From Pyricularia pennisetigena (taxonomy: Eukaryota; Ascomycota; Sordariomycetes; Magnaporthales; Pyriculariaceae): a stretch of 64,000 nucleotides of DNA. Positions within the stretch are counted from its first letter, which is position 1. Each line of letters starts with the position of its first letter. The position numbers were made by a program, and so were the translations under genes. The stretch lies in the NCBI RefSeq assembly GCF_004337985.1, contig NC_043740.1, positions 5,105,233-5,169,232 on the forward strand, in the 5' to 3' direction. Under the pieces are notes generated by a model that had not been told where the DNA came from, made no database searches, and was given only the letters and a program-made list of their open reading frames with translations. Below are positions 34,851-46,474 of this stretch, in pieces.

Positions 34851-35460
34851 AAGTCTTAGGGCCTATCCCTGGAGCCCAAAGCTCCACATGTAATTCATTT
34901 CGTGGCTTAATTGTGGTTTTGCAATGTATTTGTCGGTCAATCCAAAAAAACGTGTTGGTTTAGGTTTCAGGATAAGTTGTTAATTTTCGCCGTTTACGGC
35001 GTATTTTTCAGCATTTTGTCGAATAACACTGCGTTATAAAAGTAAATAGAGACTGTAGAAATAAACAAATTGCACGTTGGATATGGTATTTAATATGGCC
35101 ATTAAGAACGATTTATTTTTCATTTCTATATGTAAAATCGGGCGAATGCGATACCATTTGCCCTTAATTAATGTCTGGCGGGATTACCTTTTGGACCTTT
35201 TGTTGATTTTCGAGCTTTTTTTTATTTTACTATTATTTTGTGCCTAAATTTCAAAAGTTTTGTACTGGGAAGATGGTATACGTACAAGTACCTATATATA
35301 CATTCTTGCTATACAAACGGGATTCTATAAGCCGTTAGGCAAACGGATAGGTAATATATATATTTACATATTTATATAAGCTTTACCGTTGAAACGCGTT
35401 TAAACTTTTACCAATTTCAACTATATAAACACCAAAACTGCAAAAGTTGGACTAGCTATA
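34851..35460 (-). repeat. MULE-like family fragment, diverged
   Basis: It begins with AGTCTTAGGG (terminus form) and CCAAAGCTCCACA, continues through the GCCGTTTACGGCG block and the TAAGCCGTTAGGCAAACGGATAGG phrase typical of the interior, and stops at the LTR that starts at 35461. It was truncated by that later insertion. Confidence 0.6.
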
Positions 35461-35927
35461 TATTACGACCAGGATTGCAGCCGACACTATTGGGCAGGAA
35501 AGGAGTGTCGGAACCCAGGCGAGATTCAGCGGGAACCTCGAAACACGAACAAGGGCTTAGACATACAGGGTTACGTAAAGATAAAATAAGGAGCCCTAAC
35601 CCGATCACCGGGCGGAAATAATCACGATTACTGCTAAAAAAGATAATCACCCCTAACCGTAATTACCCCACAGTGATTATAATCACTTATACGGAATAAT
35701 CACCTAATTATATAAAGACACATTTATTACCATGTAAAAAGATTCGATTTTAAAATTGCTAAGCAGCAATTAATTTTATACTCTAGTGAACCTCAACATT
35801 TATTTAAGAACGATTCTAATTCCACCCCAGTTATTGATAACCTCCGTTACCCTGTTAAAACGTTTAGTAGCTTTAACCCACTATATTCTACCCTAAGAAC
35901 AGGTTACCCGATACCTTGATCGTAACA
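35461..35927 (+). repeat. Divergent solo gypsy LTR with a foreign first half
   Basis: It starts TATTACGACCAGG and ends GATCGTAACA. The last ~220 bp match the gypsy LTRs (CTAAGCAGCAATTAATTT, AACAGGTTACCCGATACC). The first ~240 bp are unlike them: CAGCCGACACTATTGGG, and TGATTATAATCA-type phrases recurring at 35620-35700. This looks like a related subfamily with a different U3. Flanks CTATA and GAAAA do not match. Confidence 0.7.
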
Positions 35928-35977
35928 GAAAAGCATTACCGGTTTGAAAGCGATGGTAGGATTAAACAAAAATCGTA

Positions 35978-36321
35978 TTAATCAATAAAATGGCCAAATA
36001 AAAAAGAAAAAAGCTCCAAATTGCAAAATTTACATTGGTTTACAAAAATAACCCGATTCGCATTTAGTGCAACGACCGAACGGCGGAATAATATTATAAC
36101 AAATACCAGAACCTTTTTGCTAAATTTGCTTACTGGCGGAATAAAAAATAGGCAACCCAAATAAAGGATAGGGCGCAAAATTGAGGAACAACGATTAGCA
36201 GTTTTGATAATAACGATAATATTAAAAACAAGAATTTACCCTCATCGGCGGTGACGGGAAAAGCAAATGAAATAGCAAAAATTAGGCCGAAATTAAACCA
36301 AATAGTAGAAAGGGCCAACAA
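35978..36321 (-). pseudogene. Possible degraded secreted-protein gene
   Basis: On the minus strand an ATG at 36321 opens a 63-codon frame whose first 26 residues (MLALSTIWFNFGLIFAIS, then AFPVTADEG) look like a signal peptide with cleavage near TADEG. A second open frame (36178-35978, 66 codons) follows in another phase and could be its continuation after an indel, giving a product of about 115 residues. No family was recognised. Low-complexity AT-rich DNA can produce such hydrophobic stretches by chance. Confidence 0.3.
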
Positions 36322-36395
36322 AATAATAAATAAACAGCAGAACGGCCAAAAAGGATGATTGCCAAAAGGTAATTTGAGAAAATGCTGAAAAAAGG

Positions 36396-38342
36396 TAGTC
36401 TTAGTGCTTAAACTAGACCCCCCTGCTTCGCAGTGGGGACCGAGCGCTCCATATACATTTTAACCACATGGTTTTTGACCAATTACATTGGCCGAAAAAA
36501 TCGGGCTCGTTTTAGTCTGAGGACAACTTGTCGCATTTCGCCGTTTATGGCGGTACCACCAACGACAATTTGTCGCATTTCGCCGTTTATAGCGGGTATA
36601 TACAGTTTATTCGCATTATAAGGGCAGAAAGAAATGGTATAATTATAGTACGCAATTGAATATTCACATAAAAAAATAAATAAAAGTTACAAAAATATAA
36701 GATGACCTGCGTTGGATGAATTGGAGCTTGGTGATTTTTTTTAATAACACCTGAGCTTCTGTAGCCAGTGTATTTGGTAAGATATTTAAATGATTAGTGA
36801 AATTTGTAATTTTTCATTATACTTAATTCTAATTTTAAACAGTGGTATATAATACTAGTTTGATAATGAATTACGATACTTATAGCCTAGCAGACCAACA
36901 CCGCAAGGTGCATGCAATCATTAATTGAAACAAAAGTTTTATTAATATTTTTATATCCACCAATAATTTATTAAAAAACTGAATAATTTACGCAAATACC
37001 AATAAAATTCAAGCAAACTTTGATATATCCATTCTTTTTTAAATTTATCACTAAATCTTATTAAGCTTTTTTTTCATAAGTCTTATTTGATTAAATTAAG
37101 CAAAAAATACAAAAATAACATAGATTTAGCATTTTTTGCATAAGAAAATAAAGAAAGCGGGTATTATGAATCGAATTGTACGTTAACGTTTGTTCATACA
37201 CGTAATCCACTCCTTAAAGTTTTGGTCTTATGAATGTCAAAATTGGTAAAGACATAAAAGCATTTCGATTGTAAATTATATATAAAATTAAATATACCTT
37301 ATCTATCCCCAAATTTAACGGCTTAGATAATCGGATATGCGTACTAAATTGTAATATCAAGTACTATATACAAATACCACCCCCACCTGCAAAAACCAAA
37401 AAATCTGGCTCCTAAACAAAAATAATATAAAATTAACCAAATAAAGCAAAAAGATTTATAAAATACACATTTATTTCTTTTCCATATAAAAAACCTTTAA
37501 GTGCTAACATTATGGATTTGGTCTCCCGTGGGCGCTTTCTTACACACGTTATCCAGTCCCTGAAACTTTGGTTTTATTATCGTCAAAATTAGTAAAAGTA
37601 TAAACGAGTTTCGAAGGTAAATTATATATAAAAAAGTATATATTTTGGTTATCCGTTTATTCAACTGCTTATACAGTCCAATACATACACCAAAATCTAT
37701 TATAACGGTATATATATATACGACCCTCCACGTCGAAAATTAAAAAATTTGGTTACAAATTAAGAATGATATTAAAAGAAATCGAAAGTCGAAAACAAAA
37801 TCGAAAAAACAGTACCGCTATGAACGGATTAAGGGTAGGTGGCCTCCAATTCGGCCGTTATAGCAAATAATAAAATAAATCAAATCGCTGCTAATAGCGG
37901 TATAAAACGGTATTTTCAACGATATTTTTTTTTTTAATATTTTGCGTGGTTATGGAATTATAAGGGAGTATCGGTCGCAAAAATGCCAAAAATACCGCTA
38001 TAAACGGCGAAAATCGACAAATTGTCCTTAGACATAAACCAAAACGTTTTTTGGATAAACCCACAAAGATATTGCAAAACCGCAATTAAGCCACGAAATG
38101 GAGCGAAGCGAATAAAATGGATTAATTGTGGAGTTTTTGGTTTTAGGGATAAGCCCTGAAATTCAAACATACCGCCAGAACCGGGGAAAATCGACGAATT
38201 TTCCTCAAACTTAAACCAAAGCGTTTTTTTGGATGGACCTACAAATACATTGCAAAACCGCAATTAAGCCACGAAGTGGAGCGAAGCGAACGAAATGGAT
38301 TGATTGCGGAGCTCTGGGCTTTAGGGATAAGCCCTGAAATTA
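36396..38342 (+). mobile_element. Non-autonomous MULE-like element, copy with duplicated end
   Basis: It starts TAGTCTTAGTGCTTAAAC and ends CCTGAAATTA. Its 9-bp target duplications GAAAAAAGG (36387-36395) and GAGAAAAGG (38343-38351) differ by one G/A. It is 1947 bp, longer than the 1.85-kb norm because the ~180-bp terminal block occurs twice (about 37980-38163 and 38164-38342), as in the copy at 1611. There is no coding capacity. Confidence 0.87.
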
Positions 38343-39842
38343 GAGAAAAGGCCTTAAATAATCACCATAATTACGTATTAAAATTGGTGGTATGAAAAGG
38401 TCCTTTAATAAATAAAAAGAATCGCCAAAAATTTGCAGGTAATTAAAAACGACGTCGTTGTAATCGAATAATATAATAAATAAATAATAGGAACGTTGAA
38501 CGAAACTTTTTAAAATTATTATGATTAAAAAAGGCCACGTAATTAACAATTACCACAATAAAAATTTATAACGGGTTACGAAAAGCAAAGGCGCAACGAA
38601 TAAATACCAAAACCGTTTTACAAAATGTATCGCAAATTGCATAATTGTTTTTATTATTTTCGTTTTATAAATTGTGATTGCGATTGGAATAAAAGTTATT
38701 ATTCGCGTGCAAAAGAAAAAAAAAGGCCGGTGTTGGAATAGAGGGAATCGCGGTTAAAGTAACAATTAAGTAATAAATTACGTGCAATGCCGTACAGGCT
38801 AATTGCACGTAATTCACCCGGGCAATTGCGAAGTATAAAACAGAAGGACGTTTAGAAACTCACTTTTAAAAAGTTTTATAAAATAGACAATTAATATATA
38901 TCTTTATATTTATATTATAACGTTCTATTAATCGATCGACATTTCGAAAGACCTATTAATATTAACCACTATATAGTAAAAAAAAGTATAAAAACCATTC
39001 GGTCCACCCCGCAACGATGAAAAAGGGGGGTGTTTTAAACCCTGGGATTATAAAGGGCTGGTTTGTAATTAATATTATAATCCTTTTTATGCAAATATTC
39101 CGGTTAATAAAATAAATATTCCTAATCAAGCAACCATATTGTTTCCTAAAAAGAAAATATGTAATTTTTTTTGAAACATTATATCGAGATTTTTAACAAA
39201 CGCCATAAAGTCAAAAAAAATACCGGTCCGAATAAAAGATAATTTACCGGATATAAATTTCGGACTTTATTGCAATTAAAGAGAAGAAATAATTTTATAT
39301 ACGAGGAAATGAATAAAAATTGAAACGGAAATGATACGCTGGTGGCGATTACGCGGCGGTATAATAATTGCGGTTAGCCCCGAAATTATGCGCGCGTTTG
39401 CTAGGATTATAAAAATAAATTCGATATATATGTTAATCCAAATCGCCTATATTGGGTAAATAACTTTGGCGTTGCGATTGGGGCTTAAAATGCTGTGTAA
39501 AAGTTTTGGAATAATAGTGGCTATCGCACCTGGGTTAAAATCCCAATTGGAGAATGATTTGTGCGTTACAAATGCCTAACCTGTAAGCCGTCTGCAGACC
39601 CACGCATACCCATTTTTATTTGTATAATTCGAATTAGATTGTAAATAGCTTTTTTCGTAAAAGATAGATAAAGATAATTATATATTGTCATTCGCACTAG
39701 TTATTATTTCAACTTTAATCCTACGCGTAAACGAGGTCTATTAATAAAAAGTTTTTTTTGGTAATTTATTTGGTAGAAAATCGATAAATACCGTGTTAAT
39801 GGGCGCATAAAAGTTATTTTTTATTTAATGCTTTATTTTTTA
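38343..39842. other. Unassigned stretch
   Basis: No gene or repeat family was recognised. It includes a perfect 13-bp inverted repeat at 38776-38814 (listed separately). A few segments (e.g. 39530-39610) look less RIP-mutated. Confidence 0.3.
38776..38814. repeat. Perfect 13-bp inverted repeat (hairpin or binding site)
   Basis: The arms AATTACGTGCAAT (38776-38788) and ATTGCACGTAATT (38802-38814) are exact reverse complements around a 13-nt loop. The symmetry is perfect in an otherwise mutated background. Function unknown. Confidence 0.6.
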
Positions 39843-40360
39843 TTACGTAATGTACGTATAAAATTTAAGGATTAGGCCCTCAAACCTACCTCTAAAATTA
39901 AGGTTTTCCTCCACTAGCCCCGCCGCTGGTAGGCACCGCCACGTCGAACTGGGGCTCGGGTAAAGGGTATTATTAAACCCAGATTTAAACGCGTTTCTCC
40001 AGTTGGGCGTTAATAATAATTTTCTTTTATTTAAATAACAATTTTCGTTAATAGCGCCTAATATATTAAACGTTTCCAACGTAAACTTGGCTGTAGCACT
40101 ATGTGGTGTATCCAGGATCAGGTTTTTAAAAAAGGTTTACCTTTAATAAAATTTCCACTTTTGCTTATTAATAACCTCATTTCGCAAACATAATAATAAT
40201 ATTTAAATGGCCCCGGTTTTAACGAAAAATATTTTTTTGAATTACCTGGTTTATATTGACCGCCCCGGCCGGATATATATAATTATAGAGGCTGGGGAAT
40301 AGGGGCAGGGCCTGGAAGATTTGGAATAACCGCGTTAATGTAAAATGAATTTTACTTTGT
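39843..40360 (-). pseudogene. Unidentified degraded coding frame
   Basis: One minus-strand frame can be followed for about 170 codons from near 40360 to the double stop at 39843, with a single in-frame TAA (near 40287) at a likely glutamine. The N-terminal part is proline-rich (IPNLPGPAPIPQPL), followed by GRGGQYKPGNSKKYFSL and TPHSATAKFTLETFNILGA. The last 79 codons are fully open. It looks like real coding DNA, but no family was recognised. It faces away from the phosphatase relic that starts at 40692. Confidence 0.4.
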
Positions 40361-40691
40361 TAAAACATTATGTGGTAATAGGATTTTGCAAAAAGTTTGC
40401 ATGCTCCGTTCCCGTTCGGTTAAATAAATTAATATAAGGCCGGGAAATTTCGATATATTGCGTTATAATATTTTATATTTTATATTATTTTAGCAGAAAA
40501 TAAATTTTATTTAAAATTTTCCAATTATATTTTCGCCCTTCCATTTCGGTTATTAATAGGCACAGGCATATATACATTTCAAAGCTAATTGTATTAAATT
40601 TACAAATTTTGGATTTGGAAGTTTATAATTAGCACGTTATTTAAACTGGTTTATTTTCACATAAACTTTTAATACAGCGAAATAAAGTATT

Positions 40692-42137
40692 ATGAGCTTT
40701 AATTTAGTAAAACGTTTTTTACATCCCAATTTTATAATCGACCTTTACATTTTTTAAATATGTTCACCATTTTTATTTTTTTTCGGTTTAATTATACCAG
40801 CAATTCCTACCAATAATTTTATTAATTTTCACAAATAGAATATCCCCGAATTTGGATTCTTATATCGATTTGAAATAATTTATAAATGGGGCCATTTTTC
40901 ACCTTTTTGTTCGACCTCGTCGGAATTTAACCCTTCCGCCTCTTTACTAAGTTGTACGGTTACGTTTATATGATCTTTTATTCGGTAAAATGCTCGATAT
41001 CCGGAAACTGGAAATAAATACCAAAATATAATTTAACGAATTCAATTTTCTGTCAACAAATATAGCGCAGGATATGAATTTATTTATAATTACAAATAAA
41101 ACCTCCCCATCAAAAATTTAAATGATTTTGGTCGTTACCAATTAATAAATGCAGGAATATATATTTACTAACGATATTAAAATCTGGCGAAAAATAACGA
41201 ATCTTTTATGCGTTTTAATGGAACCGAACGAGTTGCTGAAAGCGGTGAAAAATAAGTTTACGGTTTTTATTAAGCTTTTTTAACCGATAAAAATCGAGTT
41301 AAACCGCATTATTTCCTTTATTTAAAGTTTAAATTTCCTGTCGGAAAGCAATATAATAATATTTTGAATAATTACGGTTGCACTAAATACGACAAGTCCA
41401 AAACTAAAAAGGTTGCAAAACAATTACCAAAAAAAGTTCTAACGGAAATTGCAAAACGGTTAAATTAGAATTTACCAGGGGCAAATTTATTAATTTACGA
41501 AATCTTTGAGTTTATGGAGCTATATGTTCTGGAAATAACGGTTAATATTATAAAAACGGATGTTTCATCGCCCATTTGCAATTTTTTTCAAAATAAGGAT
41601 TGGGAGGCTTTTAATCGTTTTAACAACGAAATAAAATGGTATAGCTACTTTTATAGCGACCTTTTAAAATTGTTATTAGGAATAGGATGGGTAAATAAAT
41701 TTATCGTAAAGTTATTGTAAAAATTTGTACAAAATTCCACCAGTATTAACACTACAATTACTGCTAATCCGAAAACGTTTCCGTTGAATAAAAAGCTTTA
41801 CGCCGATTTTACCCACGCCACAAACTTTATAGCAATTAAAACCACGTTGGGATTATTCGGTTTTGCACATACCCCCGTCCTTTTAAATAGAATTATTAAC
41901 GACTAAAGGATTGCTGAATTTTTGGTTAACGAAATATCGCTTTTCGCAACCAGGATGTACGTAGAAAAAATAAATTGTTCGGGTTATACTGAGGAATTGG
42001 TTAAAACTTTAATTTATAACCGGGTTATGTGATTAGCCAGTTGCGCTGTCGACCGGGAAGGGCCGTGCAAATTTAACGCATTCGTCGAAAGTTTAAGTTT
42101 TACTAGGTTTGGGGGATTTTGGAACAGATGATTTTAA
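40692..42137 (+). pseudogene. Histidine acid phosphatase (phytase-like), RIP-inactivated
   Basis: A single frame of 482 codons (usual length for fungal phytases) runs from ATG 40692 to TAA 42135 with about 15 in-frame stops and no indel. Order: short cytosolic N-terminus; membrane/signal-anchor stretch (CSPFLFFFGLIIPAI); KWGHFSPF near 40886; CTVTFI; then the active-site region R-stop-NARYPE at 40983 (family: RHGARYP). FGRYQLINAG, FNGTERVAESGEK, NLPGANLLIYE and GIGWVNKFIVKLL follow; then LYADFTHATNF at 41796 (family: DFSHDN); finally ATRMYVE, NRVM, FVESLSFTRFGG. These enzymes release phosphate from phytate and other esters outside the cell. Most stops sit at expected glutamines. The proton-donor Asp of HD is Ala here (GCC), not a RIP change. 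Confidence 0.88.
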
Positions 42138-43346
42138 ATTTTTAAAACGGTTATTTTCCTTAATTTATTATATATTTACTACCTTTTATTCATAAATAAA
42201 ACCATTTGTTTTTAAATTTTAACCAGTTAATAATAATATTTATAATATTTGGACTATAAAATCACGAAACCCTATCTCAACCCCTGGACCAACGACCCAC
42301 CAGGGTAATACCTTTATTTACATCGCGTCCAGCTTAAATATTTGTTTATTTCCTTCCCTTTTTTTAAAATAGAATTTTCGTCGATAAATGCCAATAAACT
42401 AGCTTCCGTGCTATACTTACCATGGCCGTGGTACAATTTTATTTTTAAATAAATCGTTGGTTTAGCGGTTAATAAATAAAGCGCAACAATATACTTTACG
42501 CCGCTAACGAGCGACGAAAAGAAATTCGCACCCGATAAACCTAATTTATACCTGTTACGAAAACGATCGCAAAAAAACAAAGTTGCAATATAAAGGCGAT
42601 TTTATTTGAAAAAGTAAAGTTAAATTTGAAAAAAGAAGAAAAACACGCAATGCTAGTCGCGTGCACGCGCTTAAATACATATATAACGAACCCTGGCGCC
42701 TTATCACGTAAGGTCGAGCTAGTTACGGTTAACAGTCGCCCAGGTACGCCATTTTATAAACACCACCTCCTTTTATTTATTTGCCAACACCCGGCGAAAT
42801 TCGATAAATTTTGGTTAGTTTTAAAAACCCAATATTAATGTGTTTTGGTTACAGTAGCAACAATGGCCCATTAACTGGGAATATTGGGGCCTGTAAAGAT
42901 TTAATCCAATATCGCATTTAATATAAAAAAATTTCGGTTTAATTGTATAAAATGGGATTTTATTTATATTGGGGTTTTTGTAAAACCGTTTAATTTATCG
43001 TCGTTAAATAAATCCAATTTTTAACGTTAAATAAATGTTGCAGGGTTAGAAAATACTTTTTAACTAAGGTGGTTGTTTTGGTTCCGTGGCGTGGTCTTTT
43101 CCCAACGTATTACTAATTAATATTGCGGATTATAATTTTAAGTGCGAAAAACGGCGAGTATGGTTAAAGGTTAAGTTAAAATTATACCGAAAATAGGTGA
43201 TACCGGATTTATTGGCAGCGGAACCACCGGGGGCGTTTAATTTGCCCGCAATATTTGTTTAGGTTAAACGGGAGCCCAAAGCGGCGCATTATTTTTCCCG
43301 GTGGGTTTGCGCGATTAATAAACTCAATTTAAATTATAATAGGAAA
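42138..43346. other. Intergenic stretch between two RIP-killed genes
   Basis: A minus-strand open frame (42314-42580, 88 codons) and a plus-strand one (42626-42838) have no recognised motif. The part near 42640-42760 is less AT-rich and less RIP-like. Convergent neighbours (plus-strand phosphatase, minus-strand secreted protein) would place both 3' ends here. Confidence 0.3.
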
Positions 43347-44261
43347 TTAACGTGACGATCCTGGAATATAAGGTGTTAAACCGGGGATTTGTTCGTTTTG
43401 GCGATAATCCTGGGCGATAATTTTCAGCGGTTGGCCGGGTTCCCGGTAGGCGAGGACGACGTTTTTACCGTCGTCGAAATTAAAAGCGACCGTTGCATTA
43501 AATAAATTTTTAAATAGGTAAATTTGCAAAAAAAGGTTAATAAAAACGCGGATTTTATTAATTCCCACGGCCTTTATCCGAAGGGTTATATAAGTAAAAA
43601 CCATTTTTTCAGCCCCAAATTGCACGAAAACAAATTTTTCGTTATTATTAATTATAATCGTTTGGCCTCCCGGGACTTTAATATAAAGGAGGATATGTTG
43701 GAAACGGTTTTCTTTTACCTGCAGTTTTTTTAAATTTGGCCCTAAAGTTAAAAACGATTTTCCGTTGTCGTTTTTCAGCATTTCGTACTAGTTTAAATAA
43801 AAATTCGAAATTGAAAATATATTAGGCGTAGTAAATATCGGCCCGACAAACCAGCCTTTGTACGCCTTTGGTGGAAGGGTTTTACTGGGTTAACCATTGG
43901 GTAGCACGTCGAAATAATTATATAATTTGCTAACGATAAAAAATCCGCCGTTTTTAAAAAGGTATGGCGTTTTAAATGCGGGGTTATTGCGAACGTATTT
44001 ATTTGGGGCTTTAACGCCCTATAACGGACTAACATTATTTATACGTAATTTGGAAATTACTACGGCGGTAAATATCCTATTTGGATTTATATATTACAGC
44101 ATAGTTTTGGCACGAACGTCGTTGTTTAAAATTAAATCGTGCTTCCAACCGTCAATTGTATGGAATTGGTAAATTACGGTATTATTATTACTTAGCGGGA
44201 ACTTTTAATAGGCAGCCGTAATAACTAAAGTGGAAAAAAGTGCAAATCCTAACAAAAGCAT
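43347..44261 (-). pseudogene. Predicted secreted protein, RIP-inactivated
   Basis: One minus-strand frame of 304 codons runs from ATG 44261 to TAA 43347 with five internal stops and no frameshift. The first 17 residues (MLLLGFALFSTLVITAA) form a clear signal peptide. All five stops are TAA or TAG and each can derive from CAA or CAG by one C-to-T change at CpA. The mature part is about 285 residues, has no cysteine, and contains GWKHDLILNNDV, AYKGWFVGPIFTTP, TLGPNLKKLQVKE and FDDGKNVVLAYREPGQPLK. It was not matched to a known family. The last 144 codons are still open. The terminal TAA could itself be a RIP stop, so the true C-terminus may lie further left. Confidence 0.7.
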
Positions 44262-44691
44262 TTTGGAGCGCAGGTCGATGGTAAATAAATGGGAGATGAA
44301 CGGAAGGTAATGGCCAAATTTTAAAGCGTAAGGGGGTGATAAATATTAAAACGTTGCAAATAATGGATAAAATCGTATAAGCAGGCCGTTTAAAGGTAAT
44401 TTAAAGATTAAATTATATTATAATAAATATACATTTGCAATAACCAGCTTATAATTGCCAACTGGACCCTTATATAACAAATACCTTGGACCAAAAACCC
44501 CATTTTTGGGCGGGGATAAAATGCCGTATAATAGGGAATAAAAAAAACTAACGACGAAAAAATTAGGCCTTTATAACTATTAATTATACCATTATGTAAT
44601 GGGTTGCGCGTATAAAAAATGCAGCCACTTACATTTAACGTGCGGTCGCATGGCCCTTATAAGGCCTAAAACCCAAAATTCCACAATGAAT

Positions 44692-46465
44692 TAATTTTAA
44701 TTCTCAAATTAGACCCCCCTGTTTCGTAGTGGGGACCGAGCGCCCTATGTATTTTTTAACTATATGGTTTTTCGACCAATTGCATTGGCCGAAAAAATCG
44801 CGCTCGTTCTAGTTTGAGGATATTTTGTCGCATTTCGCGGTTTATGGGGGGTATATACACTATATTATAAATAGGTTATATAAAAACCCTGCGATCGCAC
44901 GTTAAATGTAATTAGTTCCATTCTTTATACGCGTAACCAATTGAACAGCGGTAGAATTAATATATTATATTTAAAATATAATAGCAAAAAAAAACAGTAT
45001 AACCATATTATGCAATTAAATATTCGAATAAAATATAAAATAACCTGCGTTAGATTAATTGAAGTTTAAGGATTTTGGTACCGAAAACCGCGTCCTTATA
45101 TCTAATTTATTTGGAAAGCAATTTAAATATTTAGTAAAATTCGTATCTTATCATCATATTTAATTATTGTTTTAAATAATTATGTATAATACTGGTTAGA
45201 GATTAGGTATCAATATTGAAAATTGAACGGACTTAAAACTAGAGAGTGCATGCAATTATCGTTTAAAACAAAACTTTTATGAATATTTTTATATTATTTT
45301 GTTAATTTTTCGAAAAATTACATAATTTACGCAAAAAGCTTTAAAATACAGAAACATTTTAACGTTCTCAGCTGGATATAGGTTTATATATAATCGTTAT
45401 TCAATTTCATTTTGATAAGTTGTATTTAATTAAATAAAGCAAAAGGATATAAAAATAGCACAAATTTAACATTTCCTTTTATAATAAAATAATATAGACG
45501 GGTATTTTAAGTTAGATTCCACGTTGACGTTCTTTAATACATTTCATTCAATCCCTGGAATTCTGGCTCTATTATTGTATAAACTGGTAAAAACATAAAA
45601 GCGTTTCGATTTTAAATTACATATAAAATAATATACATTTTACCTATCCGTTTATTTGACGGCTTTTATAACTCGATTGACATACCAAATTGAATTTTTG
45701 TATTAAATATATATATGTTATCCCCCACGTGCAACATGCACAAAATTTGGCCGCAAAAAAAATAATGTAAAACTAATTAAATAAAGCAAAAAATCGATCA
45801 AAAATACATATTTAGCATTTTTTTATATAAAAGATTTTATACAACCAATATCATAAATTGGGTTTAGCGTGAACTTGTGGTTATATACGTGATCCAATCG
45901 CTGTAATTTTGGTTTTATTATCGTTGAAATTGGTGAAAATATAAGCGAGTTTCGAATGTAAATTATATATAAAAAGATATATCTAGCCTATTCGCTTATT
46001 TACCTGCTCATGTAATACGGTATATGCAGCAGAATTTCATATAACGATAAATATATATATGTAACCCTCCACGTGCAGAAATTATAAAATTTGGTTGGAA
46101 ATTAAAACTAATATAAAAAAAAATCGAAAAACCAGTTCCGCCATGAACGGATTAAGGGCAGGTGGTATCCAATTCGGCCGTTATAATAAATAGCAAAATA
46201 AATTAAATCGCTGCTCATAGCGGTAATAAACGCTATTTTCAACGATATTTTTTTCAATATTTTGCGTAATTGTGGAATAATAAAGGAGTGTCGGTCGAAA
46301 AAAGGCCAAAAATACCGCCATAAACGGCGAAAATCGACAAATTGTCCTCAGACCTGAACCAGAGCGTTTTTTGGATGGAACCACAGGTACATTGCAAAGC
46401 CGCAATCGAGCCGCGAAGTGGATTAATTGTAAAGTTCTTGGTTTTAGGGATGAGCCCTGAAGTTA
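44692..46465 (+). mobile_element. Non-autonomous MULE-like element
   Basis: It starts TAATTTTAATTCTCAAATTAG and ends CTGAAGTTA (RIP/diverged forms of the family ends). 1774 bp. It carries the hairpin phrase, the two ~330-bp interior units and the single terminal block. The 9-bp flanks (ACAATGAAT and CAATTTTAA) do not agree, so target duplication is lost or an end is rearranged. Confidence 0.75.
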
Positions 46466-46474
46466 CAATTTTAA

